Assembly: GCA_031553685.1 (NCBI GenBank)
Contig: JAVBLE010000011.1
Coordinates: 26,889-90,888, forward strand
Length of the DNA stretch: 64,000 nt
Origin: JAFGVL01 sp031553685
GTDB lineage: Bacteria; Bacteroidota; Bacteroidia; Bacteroidales; Paludibacteraceae
Direction of reading: 5' to 3'
How positions within the stretch are numbered: position 1 is the stretch's first letter; the number at the start of each line of letters is the position of its first letter. The translations under genes were made by a program, and so were the position numbers. This document shows, in pieces, positions 50,040-58,902 of this stretch. The notes under the pieces were generated by a model, which worked only from the letters and a program-made list of their open reading frames with translations, did no database searches and had not been told where the DNA came from.

Positions 50040-51758
50040 ATGAAGACAATAACTTTTTATTCATACAAAGGTGGCGTAGGGCGTACATTGGCATTGGTAA
50101 ATATTGCCAATCGCTTGACAGAATTTGGGAAAAAGGTATGCGTAATGGATTTTGACTTGGAGGCTCCCGGTTTGAATCATAAATATAGACACTCTGCCGG
50201 AAAGATAGAACATGGATTGGTCGATTATATTTACGAGTTTGCTGTCAACGGAAATTTGCCCGATTCTATTGGGCAGTATGCTAAAGAAATCACAAAATAT
50301 AAATATACCAATGAGAAAGATTTAAACAAACGGCGAAACGATATCATATTTATTTCAGCGGGAAATTCGGATCAGGGTGAATATTGGAAGAAATTATCGC
50401 ATATCAGTTGGTGGGATTTATTTTATAAAGAAAATAGCGAAGGGATACCCTTCTTTTTGGATTTAAAGGAAAAGATAAAAAAAGAATTTAATCCGGATTA
50501 TCTATTAATAGACACCCGCACCGGAATTACGGAAACTTCGGCGATTATTATGTCTGTTTTGGCCGACTCTATTGTATTGCTTGCTGTAAATAATGATGAA
50601 AATATCTGTGGCACACAACGCATTATTGAAAGCCTTACACGAAAAGAGAACAACTTGTTGGGTGCCAGTAAAGAAATACACTTTGTATTGACTCGTTTAC
50701 CGCAAATAACTTCTCCTGAGGAATGGACAATCGACGAAGCTATCAAAAATCGTGTGAAACGGACTATAGAAGAAACATTCCAACATACAGATGTAACATT
50801 GAATAGCTTTAATGTTATACATTCCAACAAAGACATTGCTTTGTACGATAGGGTAACAATGAATTATGATTTTGACGAACGAAAAGAAAAAGACAAAAAA
50901 GACTCAACCCCATCAATTTCATTAGAATATTTATCTCTTTTTGACTCTCTAACAGAAAATGACCTATCAAAAGAAGAAAAGGAAAAATTTGACACCTTAA
51001 AGCGGGCAGGAGAATTACTACAACAAGTGTATGATAACTTTGATGAGAAAGATACTGATCTATTAGAACAATTAGATAAAATAGAAAAATTGGTACCTCA
51101 AATGTCTGATGTTAACTTTTTGAGAGGTCGCTATTATTTTGAAAAGTCTGATTATCTTCAAGCAATACAATATTTTAATAAAGAGATTGAAATAGGAGAT
51201 ACTTCAGGAAAATCTTTATGTTTTCGTGCAATAACTTATCTTTTATGTAAAAAGTATGAAGAAGCTTTAGTTGATCTTGACAAATATATATCAAGAGACT
51301 GTAAAGAATATCGTTTGCTTGTTTTGGAAAATAGAATAATAGCTAGAGAACAGTTGGGAATTGAGCGAACAACACTTATTTCAGAATGTCAGAAGTTGAT
51401 AGAGGAATATCCGAATTATGCTAGATTTTATAATTCTATTAGCTATTTGTATTATCGAGAACAAGAATATGAATCAGCATTGAAAAATATATACAAAGCA
51501 ATAGAATTGGACCCAAGTAGTATATATTTTTGCACATTAGCCGAAATAAATTTTTGCAAAGGTAACATGTTAGAATTTTACAGGAATTTTGATGAAGCAT
51601 TAAATAAAGGTCTTAATGTAGAAGAATTGTTGGATGATGTAGAACATGTAAAGAATATCTACAAACAAGCAATAAAAGACCCTGAGTTTGTCAGGATTCT
51701 GAATAAACACAATAAAGCTTATTTTGTGGAACTTATACAAAAAGATGCAACAAAATGA
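50040..51758 (+). CDS. KGGVGRT-type ParA/MinD-like ATPase fused to TPR repeats
   Basis: 572 residues. The deviant Walker A SYKGGVGRT is at 8-16, with Arg in place of the catalytic second Lys of ParA (KGGVGKT). DFDLEAPGLNHKY and DYLLIDTRTGITETSAII are the family's Walker A' and B regions. From about 330 to the end are five or six TPR-like helical hairpins (YFEKSDYLQAIQYFNKEIE, YYREQEYESALKNIYKAIELDP). Related KGGVGR proteins occur in multidomain signalling and conflict systems. 24 nt after the XRE gene. Role inferred; the ATPase fold and TPRs are clear. Confidence 0.8.
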   Translation: MKTITFYSYKGGVGRTLALVNIANRLTEFGKKVCVMDFDLEAPGLNHKYRHSAGKIEHGLVDYIYEFAVNGNLPDSIGQYAKEITKYKYTNEKDLNKRRNDIIFISAGNSDQGEYWKKLSHISWWDLFYKENSEGIPFFLDLKEKIKKEFNPDYLLIDTRTGITETSAIIMSVLADSIVLLAVNNDENICGTQRIIESLTRKENNLLGASKEIHFVLTRLPQITSPEEWTIDEAIKNRVKRTIEETFQHTDVTLNSFNVIHSNKDIALYDRVTMNYDFDERKEKDKKDSTPSISLEYLSLFDSLTENDLSKEEKEKFDTLKRAGELLQQVYDNFDEKDTDLLEQLDKIEKLVPQMSDVNFLRGRYYFEKSDYLQAIQYFNKEIEIGDTSGKSLCFRAITYLLCKKYEEALVDLDKYISRDCKEYRLLVLENRIIAREQLGIERTTLISECQKLIEEYPNYARFYNSISYLYYREQEYESALKNIYKAIELDPSSIYFCTLAEINFCKGNMLEFYRNFDEALNKGLNVEELLDDVEHVKNIYKQAIKDPEFVRILNKHNKAYFVELIQKDATK

Positions 51759-51775
51759 TTATTTAAAAACAACAA

Positions 51776-51806
51776 AACCCTCTTTACAAAGTGCGTAAAG
51801 AGGGTT
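51776..51806. terminator. Bidirectional terminator between converging genes
   Basis: AACCCTCTTTAC/GTAAAGAGGGTT. The minus strand has TTTTGTTGTTTTTAAA after it. Confidence 0.8.
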
Positions 51807-51827
51807 TCTCATCTCTATAGTGATAAT

Positions 51828-52940
51828 TTATTTTACCTGCAGTTTTTGCCCGGCTTTAATTTTGGTACTGCTTAAATGATTTAGTTTTTTCAGGTTAGCA
51901 ACCGAGATGTTGTACTTATCGGCAATTTCACCCAGATTATCGCCTTTTTTCACTGTGTAGAAAGTAGGTTTTGATGAGGCTTTTGGAGTTGAAGCTGTTT
52001 TTGCCTGGTCGCTTGGATTGCAAACCAAAAGTTTTTGTCCGATAGACAATGCCTCTGAAGTCAAATTATTCCATTCAGTTATTTCCATTACCGAGCAATA
52101 ATATTGTTGTGCGATAGAGAAAAGCGTTTCGCCTTTTTTCACTATATGAGTAATGGGTTTTGCCGTTTTTATGGAACGGACCTTTTCTTCCGGCTGTTGG
52201 GGGATTTCGGCTATTGTAGTATTTATTTTAAGCATTTGCCCGATGGATAAGTTATTATTGTCCAGATTGTTCCATTCGCAAATCTGTCCCGGCGTGCAGC
52301 CATGTTGCTTAGAAATAGAATAAATGGTTTGTCCTTTTTCTACAATGTGGATTAACTCAATTGTTTTTGCTTCGGGTGCTTCGGGAAGTGGAGGCGTAAA
52401 GGTTATTGGATGATTTTCGTATGCAGTTTGCTGGTTGATTACCCTGCATGCTGTAACATAGCGGTTTACATAATAATTTTCGGTGCTTTCGCTATGTGTT
52501 ACCCCGCGAGTAGTGGAGGCGTGGATAAACGAGAATGTGCCATCCGGATTAGCCGAAACGACCATCCCTACATGCCCAATTCTTTCGGATTTGGCATTTC
52601 GTCCTTTGAAGAAAACCAAGTCGCCGGGTTGCAGGTTTTGCCGGTTTACAGCTACTCCATTTTCAGGTTGACTACCCGATACGCGGTTTAGTTTATAGCC
52701 GAATTGTCCATACACATAACTTGTAAAGCCGGAACAGTCGAACGAATTAGGTCCCATCGACCCGCCCCGATACGGCTTTCCTACACAAGTAAATGCAAAA
52801 TTAAGAAGCGAATCGACTTTGGGGTCTGAGCAATATTTTTGACATGAATAAATGTCAATGTTATCTTGCGAAATCGCTTTCGTCAAAAAGACTGCCGGTA
52901 AAAGTAGGAGTAGGAGGATTATTTTGGATAACTGTTTCAT
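51828..52940 (-). CDS. NlpC/P60 peptidoglycan hydrolase with three LysM domains
   Basis: 370 residues from MKQLSKIILLLLLLPAVFL (ATG 52940); the longer frame to 52994 adds a Lys-rich leader. Signal peptide, then the NlpC/P60 endopeptidase with Cys in NSFDCSGFTSYVYG, His in ERIGHVGMV and a further His in FIHAS. Three LysM domains follow (HIVEKGQTIYSISKQHG, HIVKKGETLFSIAQQYY, YTVKKGDNLGEIADKYN). This catalytic-first order is opposite to many LysM-NlpC proteins. Overlaps the upstream gene by about 80 nt. Confidence 0.9.
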   Translation of the reverse strand: MKQLSKIILLLLLLPAVFLTKAISQDNIDIYSCQKYCSDPKVDSLLNFAFTCVGKPYRGGSMGPNSFDCSGFTSYVYGQFGYKLNRVSGSQPENGVAVNRQNLQPGDLVFFKGRNAKSERIGHVGMVVSANPDGTFSFIHASTTRGVTHSESTENYYVNRYVTACRVINQQTAYENHPITFTPPLPEAPEAKTIELIHIVEKGQTIYSISKQHGCTPGQICEWNNLDNNNLSIGQMLKINTTIAEIPQQPEEKVRSIKTAKPITHIVKKGETLFSIAQQYYCSVMEITEWNNLTSEALSIGQKLLVCNPSDQAKTASTPKASSKPTFYTVKKGDNLGEIADKYNISVANLKKLNHLSSTKIKAGQKLQVK

Positions 52941-53727
52941 GTTCAATTTCTTTTTCAACTTCTGTTTCTTGGACAAAGTCAACTTCTGTTTCAATTTCTT
53001 TTTCTTGTATAAAATCGTCTTCGGGGGTCAATTCATTTTCCCCTCGACGATAATAATATACCAATCCGTAACTTTGGCATTTTTTAAGGCGGCTGTATGG
53101 CGGCAAATCGGCAAACTTGGCTTCTACCTCATCCCAAATCCGGAGAATGATGTTGTCGCCGACATCGCGTGTTTGAGCCACTTCGTTTAAATACCGGTTA
53201 GTACTGGTTTGAAAAGTTTTCTGGTTTGTTTTATAATCTTTGAAAATATCATAATGTACCTTCAACTTGGCAATAGTAGGGTTATACAGAGGAGTTCCTC
53301 CCGCATTTGTACGCTCGGCTTCACCATCAATCAGGTTTTGTCCCCACTTGAGTAAAGTTGCTTCGGAAGTCAGGTCGGGGACGGCAAAACTATCCGGTTC
53401 CAACTTATACAATCGTTTTGCTTCGCGCTTGATTTCATTTCGCTGCACACACATATTGAGCACTTGTATGAAATGCGAAATATACAATCGTGCATTTTTG
53501 ACCGCTTTTTGATAAGTTTTATTGGCTTCCACCTGTGCACCTAAGGCTTGTTGGTATTGAGCCATCAGTTTCTCAAACTGATTTAGAAAAACTTTAGCGT
53601 CTTGTATCGATTTGTGCGAAATGACTATCTCGGACACAATTCCGCCATGTTTTTCGTTTGCTTCAATTGCTGTGCGCAGTGCCCGCAACCGTGCTTGGTC
53701 TGTATTGGGTAATCGTCTGTAAGGCAT
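52861..53727 (-). CDS. Conserved helical protein of unknown function
   Basis: 288 residues, no signal peptide, mostly alpha-helical in the first 180 (MPYRRLPNTDQARLRALRTAIEANE; LYISHFIQVLNMCVQRNEIKRE). A C-terminal acidic Glu/Val/Thr-rich tail repeats DF-QE-E-E-V units. The tail's DNA overlaps the start of the LysM hydrolase gene in another frame, which suggests a recent 3' extension. Seen as a family in Bacteroidetes, but no function is known to me. Confidence 0.65.
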   Translation of the reverse strand: MPYRRLPNTDQARLRALRTAIEANEKHGGIVSEIVISHKSIQDAKVFLNQFEKLMAQYQQALGAQVEANKTYQKAVKNARLYISHFIQVLNMCVQRNEIKREAKRLYKLEPDSFAVPDLTSEATLLKWGQNLIDGEAERTNAGGTPLYNPTIAKLKVHYDIFKDYKTNQKTFQTSTNRYLNEVAQTRDVGDNIILRIWDEVEAKFADLPPYSRLKKCQSYGLVYYYRRGENELTPEDDFIQEKEIETEVDFVQETEVEKEIEHETVIQNNPPTPTFTGSLFDESDFAR

Positions 53728-53749
53728 AGGCTTATTTTGTTTAACGATT

Positions 53750-53900
53750 TACTATGAGTTTATATTATTTAGAGTAAAGACAAAAGACCGCTTCGCTAAA
53801 AGAACCGAAGGTCACGACCAACGGGAGTAATAAAGATTTTACATGCAAAAATGTCTTGCCTTTACTCTCTGTTGCCGAGCGAAGTCGAAGCATTATTCGA
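53750..53900. repeat. Hairpin region with motif shared with 32.8 kb
   Basis: AGAGTAAA pairs with TTTACTCT (53771-53778 with ~53868-53875). Within lies AACCGAAGGTCACGACCAAC (53803-53822), matching 32794-32813 except two bases, flanked by similar AT-rich sequence. A GCCGAGCGAAGTCGAAGC repeat unit follows. No gene. Confidence 0.5.
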
Positions 53901-53951
53901 TATGTCTTTGTTCTTTTATCTAAAAATCAAAAAGTCTAAATGGTTTTTATA

Positions 53952-54929
53952 TTAATTTTCTCGTTTCATTAATTCTTCGGCAAGCGAAACCAAATGCTGC
54001 TTGCGCTCCTCAGGCACCATCACCTGCTGGAGGCATGCCATGGCTTTAGCATAATATTCATCCATCTTTTCCTCGCAAATGGCTTTTATTCCGATTTCAT
54101 TGAAAATAGCAGTAACAGCTTCCACCTTTTCCTGTGGATTTTTGGGTTCAACAAGCGATAGCCATTGCTGAAGTTTTCCGGTTTGTGTCGAAGTGGCTTT
54201 ATCCAAAGCATTTATCAATAAATATGTTTTTTTATTGCAAAGAATATCGCCACCCACTTGCTTGCCAAATGTTTCGGGATTTCCGTACACATCCAACAAA
54301 TCATCCTTGAGCTGGAAAGCCAATCCGATATTTACGCCAAAATCGTACAACCGTTGCGCATTAGCAGTATCGGCACCTCCTACAATAGCCCCGATTTTGA
54401 GGCTTGCACCTAATAGTACAGCCGTTTTGAGGCGAATCATTTCAAGATATTCATCAGCCGAAACATCATTCCGGTTTTCAAATTCGACATCAAACTGTTG
54501 CCCTTCGCATACTTCAATCGCAGTTTGCGAAAACACGGACAAGCATTCTTTCAGCTTATTTTCAGGCACTTGCGCCATATACTGATACGCTTTTATCATC
54601 ATCGCGTCGCCCGAGAGGATGGCTGTGTTGTCGTTCCATTTTGTATGTACGGTAGGCTGATTGCGGCGCAACGGAGCACGATCCATGATATCGTCGTGCA
54701 TAAGCGTGAAGTTGTGGAAAATTTCGATGGCAGCAGCAGCAGGCAGTGCCGGATTTATATCTTCGGCAAACAAATTGGCTGCAAGCACAGTCAAAGTCGG
54801 GCGTACTTTTTTCCCGCCAAAACTTAAAATATATTCAACCGGAGCGTATAAGCCTTGCGGCTCAATGTCCCATTTTATTTTTGTAAAATATTGATTGATA
54901 TAATTTTGCGTTTCCTTTATGGTGAGCAT
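53952..54929 (-). CDS. Polyprenyl (geranylgeranyl/farnesyl-type) diphosphate synthase
   Basis: 325 residues from MLTIKETQNYINQYF (ATG 54929); the 40-residue upstream extension is Cys-rich and implausible. FARM is HDDIMDRA (DDxxD) and SARM is LKDDLLDVYG; GGKKVRP binds the substrate. The residues before FARM (IEIFHNFTLMHDD) are bulky, suggesting short to medium chain length, but length cannot be fixed from sequence. It uses IPP/DMAPP from the pathway ending in ispH. Confidence 0.88.
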   Translation of the reverse strand: MLTIKETQNYINQYFTKIKWDIEPQGLYAPVEYILSFGGKKVRPTLTVLAANLFAEDINPALPAAAAIEIFHNFTLMHDDIMDRAPLRRNQPTVHTKWNDNTAILSGDAMMIKAYQYMAQVPENKLKECLSVFSQTAIEVCEGQQFDVEFENRNDVSADEYLEMIRLKTAVLLGASLKIGAIVGGADTANAQRLYDFGVNIGLAFQLKDDLLDVYGNPETFGKQVGGDILCNKKTYLLINALDKATSTQTGKLQQWLSLVEPKNPQEKVEAVTAIFNEIGIKAICEEKMDEYYAKAMACLQQVMVPEERKQHLVSLAEELMKREN

Positions 54930-55034
54930 GCAATTGAGTATTTTTAACACCACAAAGATACAAGAAATATCTTTTTCTGCGAAAATTTTTATCAACAGAC
55001 AAAAAAGGGGGTATTCGCAGTGTGAAGTCGTTAT

Positions 55035-55095
55035 CCTACAAAGACACAAAGTTCACCAAGCAACTATTTCTTGATGAACTTTGTGTCTTTGTGGG
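55035..55095. repeat. 61-nt imperfect palindrome
   Basis: CCTACAAAGACACAAAGTTCA pairs with its complement ending GTCTTTGTGGG, around CAAGcaactatttCTTG. No T-run follows. Looks like a dispersed extragenic palindrome. Confidence 0.7.
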
Positions 55096-55107
55096 ACAGA
55101 ATAAATC

Positions 55108-55830
55108 TTATTGCAATTCCCGTATCCTCACATCAATTCCTGTCCCTTTTAGTTGTGTGGCAATTTCCTGCACATGGGTATTGCTGTAGTGGTAAGGGTA
55201 AAGGATTTTGGGTTTAATCACTTTGGCGGCTGCTACTGCTTGCTCCACAGTCATGGTGTAAGGTTGGTTTACGGGCAGGAATGCGATATCAATATCCTTC
55301 AGTTGCGCCATTTCGGGAATATCTTCGGTGTCGCCGGCAATGTATATTTTCTCTCCATGGATAGTAAGAATATAGCCATTGTCGCGTCCTTTGGGATGAT
55401 ATTTCAAGTTTTCGGGAGTGGTGTTGTAAGCCGGAACAGCCTCTAATGTTATTCCCGGAGCTATTTGCATATCATCATAATTTTTCATGATAATGCCTTT
55501 GCCGAGTTTTTCCTGTGTGGAGGGATTGAGGATAATTTTAGTTCCTTCTTTTTCCAATTGCTTGATGGCAAGCGTGTCGTAATGATCGGCATGCTCGTGT
55601 GTGATCAGGATAATGTCTGCCTTAGGCTCTTTGCTGAAATCGGCAAACATGCTTACGGGGTCTACATACATTAATTGATTGTCATATTTGATAACCAAAC
55701 TGGAGTGTTTTACAAAATAAATACTCAAGGTTTTCCCCTCTTTTGTTTTGAATTCGTCGTGTGGAAACGACTGTGCATTTGTAGTCATAACTAAAACAAT
55801 TAATAGTAGTGGGCAAATTAGTTTCTTCAT
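55108..55830 (-). CDS. Secreted metallo-beta-lactamase-fold hydrolase (UlaG-like)
   Basis: 240 residues. Signal peptide MKKLICPLLLIVLVMTTNAQS. The zinc motif THEHADHYD (HxHxDH) plus YIAGDTEDIPE and YPYHYSN form the full MBL site in the UlaG-type arrangement. Substrate unknown; periplasmic. A minus-strand TATCTTTG -7 box is at 55861-55868. Confidence 0.85.
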   Translation of the reverse strand: MKKLICPLLLIVLVMTTNAQSFPHDEFKTKEGKTLSIYFVKHSSLVIKYDNQLMYVDPVSMFADFSKEPKADIILITHEHADHYDTLAIKQLEKEGTKIILNPSTQEKLGKGIIMKNYDDMQIAPGITLEAVPAYNTTPENLKYHPKGRDNGYILTIHGEKIYIAGDTEDIPEMAQLKDIDIAFLPVNQPYTMTVEQAVAAAKVIKPKILYPYHYSNTHVQEIATQLKGTGIDVRIRELQ

Positions 55831-55884
55831 AACAGATGTTTTTTATAATTCATATTAGCACAAAGATATAAATTATTATAAAAC

Positions 55885-55912
55885 AAGGCAATAACCCGGA
55901 AGTTACTGCCTT
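55885..55912 (-). terminator. Terminator of the M16 protease gene
   Basis: AAGGCAGTAAC/GTTATTGCCTT, followed on the minus strand by GTTTTATAATAATTT. Confidence 0.75.
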
Positions 55913-55939
55913 GAATACATAAAGAATATTTGCTAATCG

Positions 55940-58729
55940 TTATTTCTTTGCCGGACTCATTACATATTCCACACTATTTCCTTGCGAAAGAATTGTTTGA
56001 AGCATTTTTTGTAGGCTTTCTGTTGAAAGGTTGTTGACAATCCGTTCGTAATCGGCAAGCCAATTGAATCCACTCTTTTCGTAAGCGTAAATATTGTTTT
56101 CCCACCAACTATTGCTCTTTTGTCCTTCGGTAAAGTTTTTTAGCAGGTTCTTCTTTACTTTATTCAAGTCTTTTTCACGCACACCATTAGCTACAATCTT
56201 ATCTAATTCTTTTTTAGCAATATCAATTAGATAATCTGCTTTATCCGGTGTTGTATTAAACTTTATTCCTATGCGAGTTTGCTCTGTGGGCCGGTTGGCT
56301 GTGCGATCGGAAACGCTTACGCCATAAGTTCCGCCTTCTTCTTCTCGAAGAGTCTCGGTATAATGAATTTCGAGTATGTCAGATAAAGCTGTAATGGTAA
56401 CTATGTTTTCGAAATTATAAGGAATATTGGCCATGTAGGTAAGATAAACCGAAGTTTTGGGCACTTGCATCTCGCGACTCCAATGCTTTTTTATATTTCC
56501 TTTCGGATAGCGAATACCGTCGTCTTTCCATGTTTGATACTTGCTGCTTGTTTTTAATCCTCCCAAGTAAGTAGTAATTAGTGGTTTTATGGAATCTAAA
56601 TTGATATTGCCAGTTAATATAAATGTAAAGTCAGCCGGATTTTTGAATGCATCTTTGTAAATGGAATATGCTTTTGAGGCAGATACTTTATTCAAGGTTT
56701 CAGTATTCATTAATATGCGGCGTGGATTGTAATTTCCTTGCACGCTGGCAATTGTATCATTAAAATCAGCACTTGGACTGTCTTCTTTATTGGCATAATT
56801 AGATTTTAATTTTTGCATATAATTCTCGTACGATTTTTTATTGACACTTACATCCGTAAATCTGAGATATAATAATTGAAACATTGCTTCGGCATCTTTT
56901 ACTGATGAACGCCCTGACATACCTTTGGTATAGTCTGATATGCCATTACCCATATTCACTATTTTTCCCGACAAAATCCGACCTCGTTCATACAAACTCA
57001 ATCCACCTAAATTACCACCAGACACAATACCATTGGCAAGAGATGCTGATGGCAAATCTTTTGTACTTACTACCGAAAGCCCGCCATCACCAAAAGCATA
57101 CAGGTTGATTTCGTCATTTCTAAATGTGGTAGGTTTTAGTATTACACGAATGCCGTTGCTAAGAGTCCACTCTGTGGTTCCATATTGTTCATTTTGAGTT
57201 TCTTTGACAATAGAGCCAGCTTTTGGTTTTTTCTTTAATAAAGGTTTATCAATCTTTCGGTCTTTATACGGTTCTACATAATTATGATCGGCGTCTTCGA
57301 CCATTTCTGTAATATCAGCTCGGCTTGGCAACTTGTCTTTGACTTTCTCTGGAGCATTGATACTTACAATTATATTATCTGTGGTAACATACGATTTGGC
57401 AATTTTATTTACCATGGTTAAATTAATCTTTTCGGCGAGTGCTTTTTGAATATAGCTGTATTCCCACTCCATGCCGGGAATTGGTTCCGCCTCATAAAAA
57501 TTGCGTATATATTCGGCAGCATAACTACTGTTTCTTCGTTTATCGCGTTCGTTGTATGATTTTTCGTAACCGGCGAGCAGCTTGATTTTTGCTCTGTCCA
57601 ATTCTGCTTGTGTGAAACCGTATCTTTTAGTTCGTTGAGCTTCTTGGAGTAAAGTTTCCAAGGCAAGCCTTTCACTTCCTTCTTTGGCTACTGCTGTAAA
57701 AGCAAAAGCATCAATCGATTTTGTAAGGTTTGTGTAGTATCCGCCTTGACTTGTAAAAGGGCAGCCGGGATCACCCTGCATTCGAGAAAAGTGCCCTTGA
57801 AGCATGGATGAAATCAACGAATTGACCAGCGTAATATCATACCCTTCTTCGCTCAATCTAACGGAATCGGGTAAAGGTTTATGTTTGTAAAACAAAGAAA
57901 GGTTGGTAACTCGTGTTTCAGGATTGGTTATAATAGAAATAATGGGTTCTTTGTTATCCGGAACTTTATAGATAATGCGTTCTGCCGGATTTACGGGTTT
58001 GGGAATATCCGCAAATATTCGTTTGATATCCGCTTCTATTTGGTCAACATTGATGTCGCCAACAATAATCAGGGCTTCTAAATCGGGACGATACCATTTT
58101 TTATAAAATGCATGTAACTCATCGTATGTAAAATTCTTGATAATAGTTGTATCTCCTATTGTAACGCGCTTAGCGTACTGAGATCCGGGGTAGAGTTGTT
58201 CGTAGTTTTCTTTTAATAAACTCCTGTTTTTAGTGCGCCACTCTTCGAGTATAATTTTGCGTTCTTTGTCTATTGCCTCATTATCAAGCGAAATAAAACC
58301 CGACCAATCATGCAGGATTAGTAAACAAGAATCAATAATACTTGGGCGGATAGTAGGCACATTAGTTATAAAGTAATTTGTCCTGTCCCATGAAGTGTTG
58401 GCATTCAAGTTTACGCCGCGTTTTAATCCAATACTTTGCAAATAATTGTCAACTCCTCTCCTGCCCGGAAAATTCTTGGAGCCATTAAACGCCATGTGTT
58501 CAAGGAAGTGTGCCAATCCTTGTTCGTTATCTTCTTCGAGAATAGAACCTACATTATATGCGATATAAAAATTGACTCGCTCTGAAGGTAAATCATTGTG
58601 GCGGATATAGTAAGTCATTCCATTGGGCAGTTTGCCGTAACGAACGGCTGCCTCCATCGGGATTTTAGTTTGGGCTGAGAGTGAACTTATCCATAAAGCG
58701 GATAGGAACAGGAGGGTTAGTTTCTTCAT
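55940..58729 (-). CDS. Two-domain M16 (pitrilysin/insulinase-type) zinc protease
   Basis: 929 residues with a signal peptide (MKKLTLLFLSALWISSLSAQ). The inverted zinc motif HFLEHMAFNG (HxxEH, about residues 78-82) has its distant Glu in the following helix. The C-terminal half repeats the fold without the motif and carries the R/Y element near TYGVSVSDRT. Periplasmic M16 proteases degrade small peptides. Own terminator; ordinary for the phylum. Confidence 0.92.
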   Translation of the reverse strand: MKKLTLLFLSALWISSLSAQTKIPMEAAVRYGKLPNGMTYYIRHNDLPSERVNFYIAYNVGSILEEDNEQGLAHFLEHMAFNGSKNFPGRRGVDNYLQSIGLKRGVNLNANTSWDRTNYFITNVPTIRPSIIDSCLLILHDWSGFISLDNEAIDKERKIILEEWRTKNRSLLKENYEQLYPGSQYAKRVTIGDTTIIKNFTYDELHAFYKKWYRPDLEALIIVGDINVDQIEADIKRIFADIPKPVNPAERIIYKVPDNKEPIISIITNPETRVTNLSLFYKHKPLPDSVRLSEEGYDITLVNSLISSMLQGHFSRMQGDPGCPFTSQGGYYTNLTKSIDAFAFTAVAKEGSERLALETLLQEAQRTKRYGFTQAELDRAKIKLLAGYEKSYNERDKRRNSSYAAEYIRNFYEAEPIPGMEWEYSYIQKALAEKINLTMVNKIAKSYVTTDNIIVSINAPEKVKDKLPSRADITEMVEDADHNYVEPYKDRKIDKPLLKKKPKAGSIVKETQNEQYGTTEWTLSNGIRVILKPTTFRNDEINLYAFGDGGLSVVSTKDLPSASLANGIVSGGNLGGLSLYERGRILSGKIVNMGNGISDYTKGMSGRSSVKDAEAMFQLLYLRFTDVSVNKKSYENYMQKLKSNYANKEDSPSADFNDTIASVQGNYNPRRILMNTETLNKVSASKAYSIYKDAFKNPADFTFILTGNINLDSIKPLITTYLGGLKTSSKYQTWKDDGIRYPKGNIKKHWSREMQVPKTSVYLTYMANIPYNFENIVTITALSDILEIHYTETLREEEGGTYGVSVSDRTANRPTEQTRIGIKFNTTPDKADYLIDIAKKELDKIVANGVREKDLNKVKKNLLKNFTEGQKSNSWWENNIYAYEKSGFNWLADYERIVNNLSTESLQKMLQTILSQGNSVEYVMSPAKK

Positions 58730-58812
58730 AGTAATGTTTTGTTTAGAATTTCAATGTTAACATAACGGCAAATATGTAAATATATTATTAATACAGATGC
58801 CGCTTTGAAAAA

Positions 58813-58847
58813 AGTCAGGGCTTCACTCCAAAAGTGAAACCCTGACT
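58813..58847 (-). terminator. Hairpin (copy of 38778-38810)
   Basis: AGTCAGGG-CTTCAC/GTGAAA-CCCTGACT in the gap after the DUF6261 gene. Repeated element reused as a terminator or simply dispersed. Confidence 0.55.
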
Positions 58848-58902
58848 TCGTTTCTGTCAGACGGGGCGCAGTTCGACTACGCTCACTGACCACGCTGCGT
58901 TG

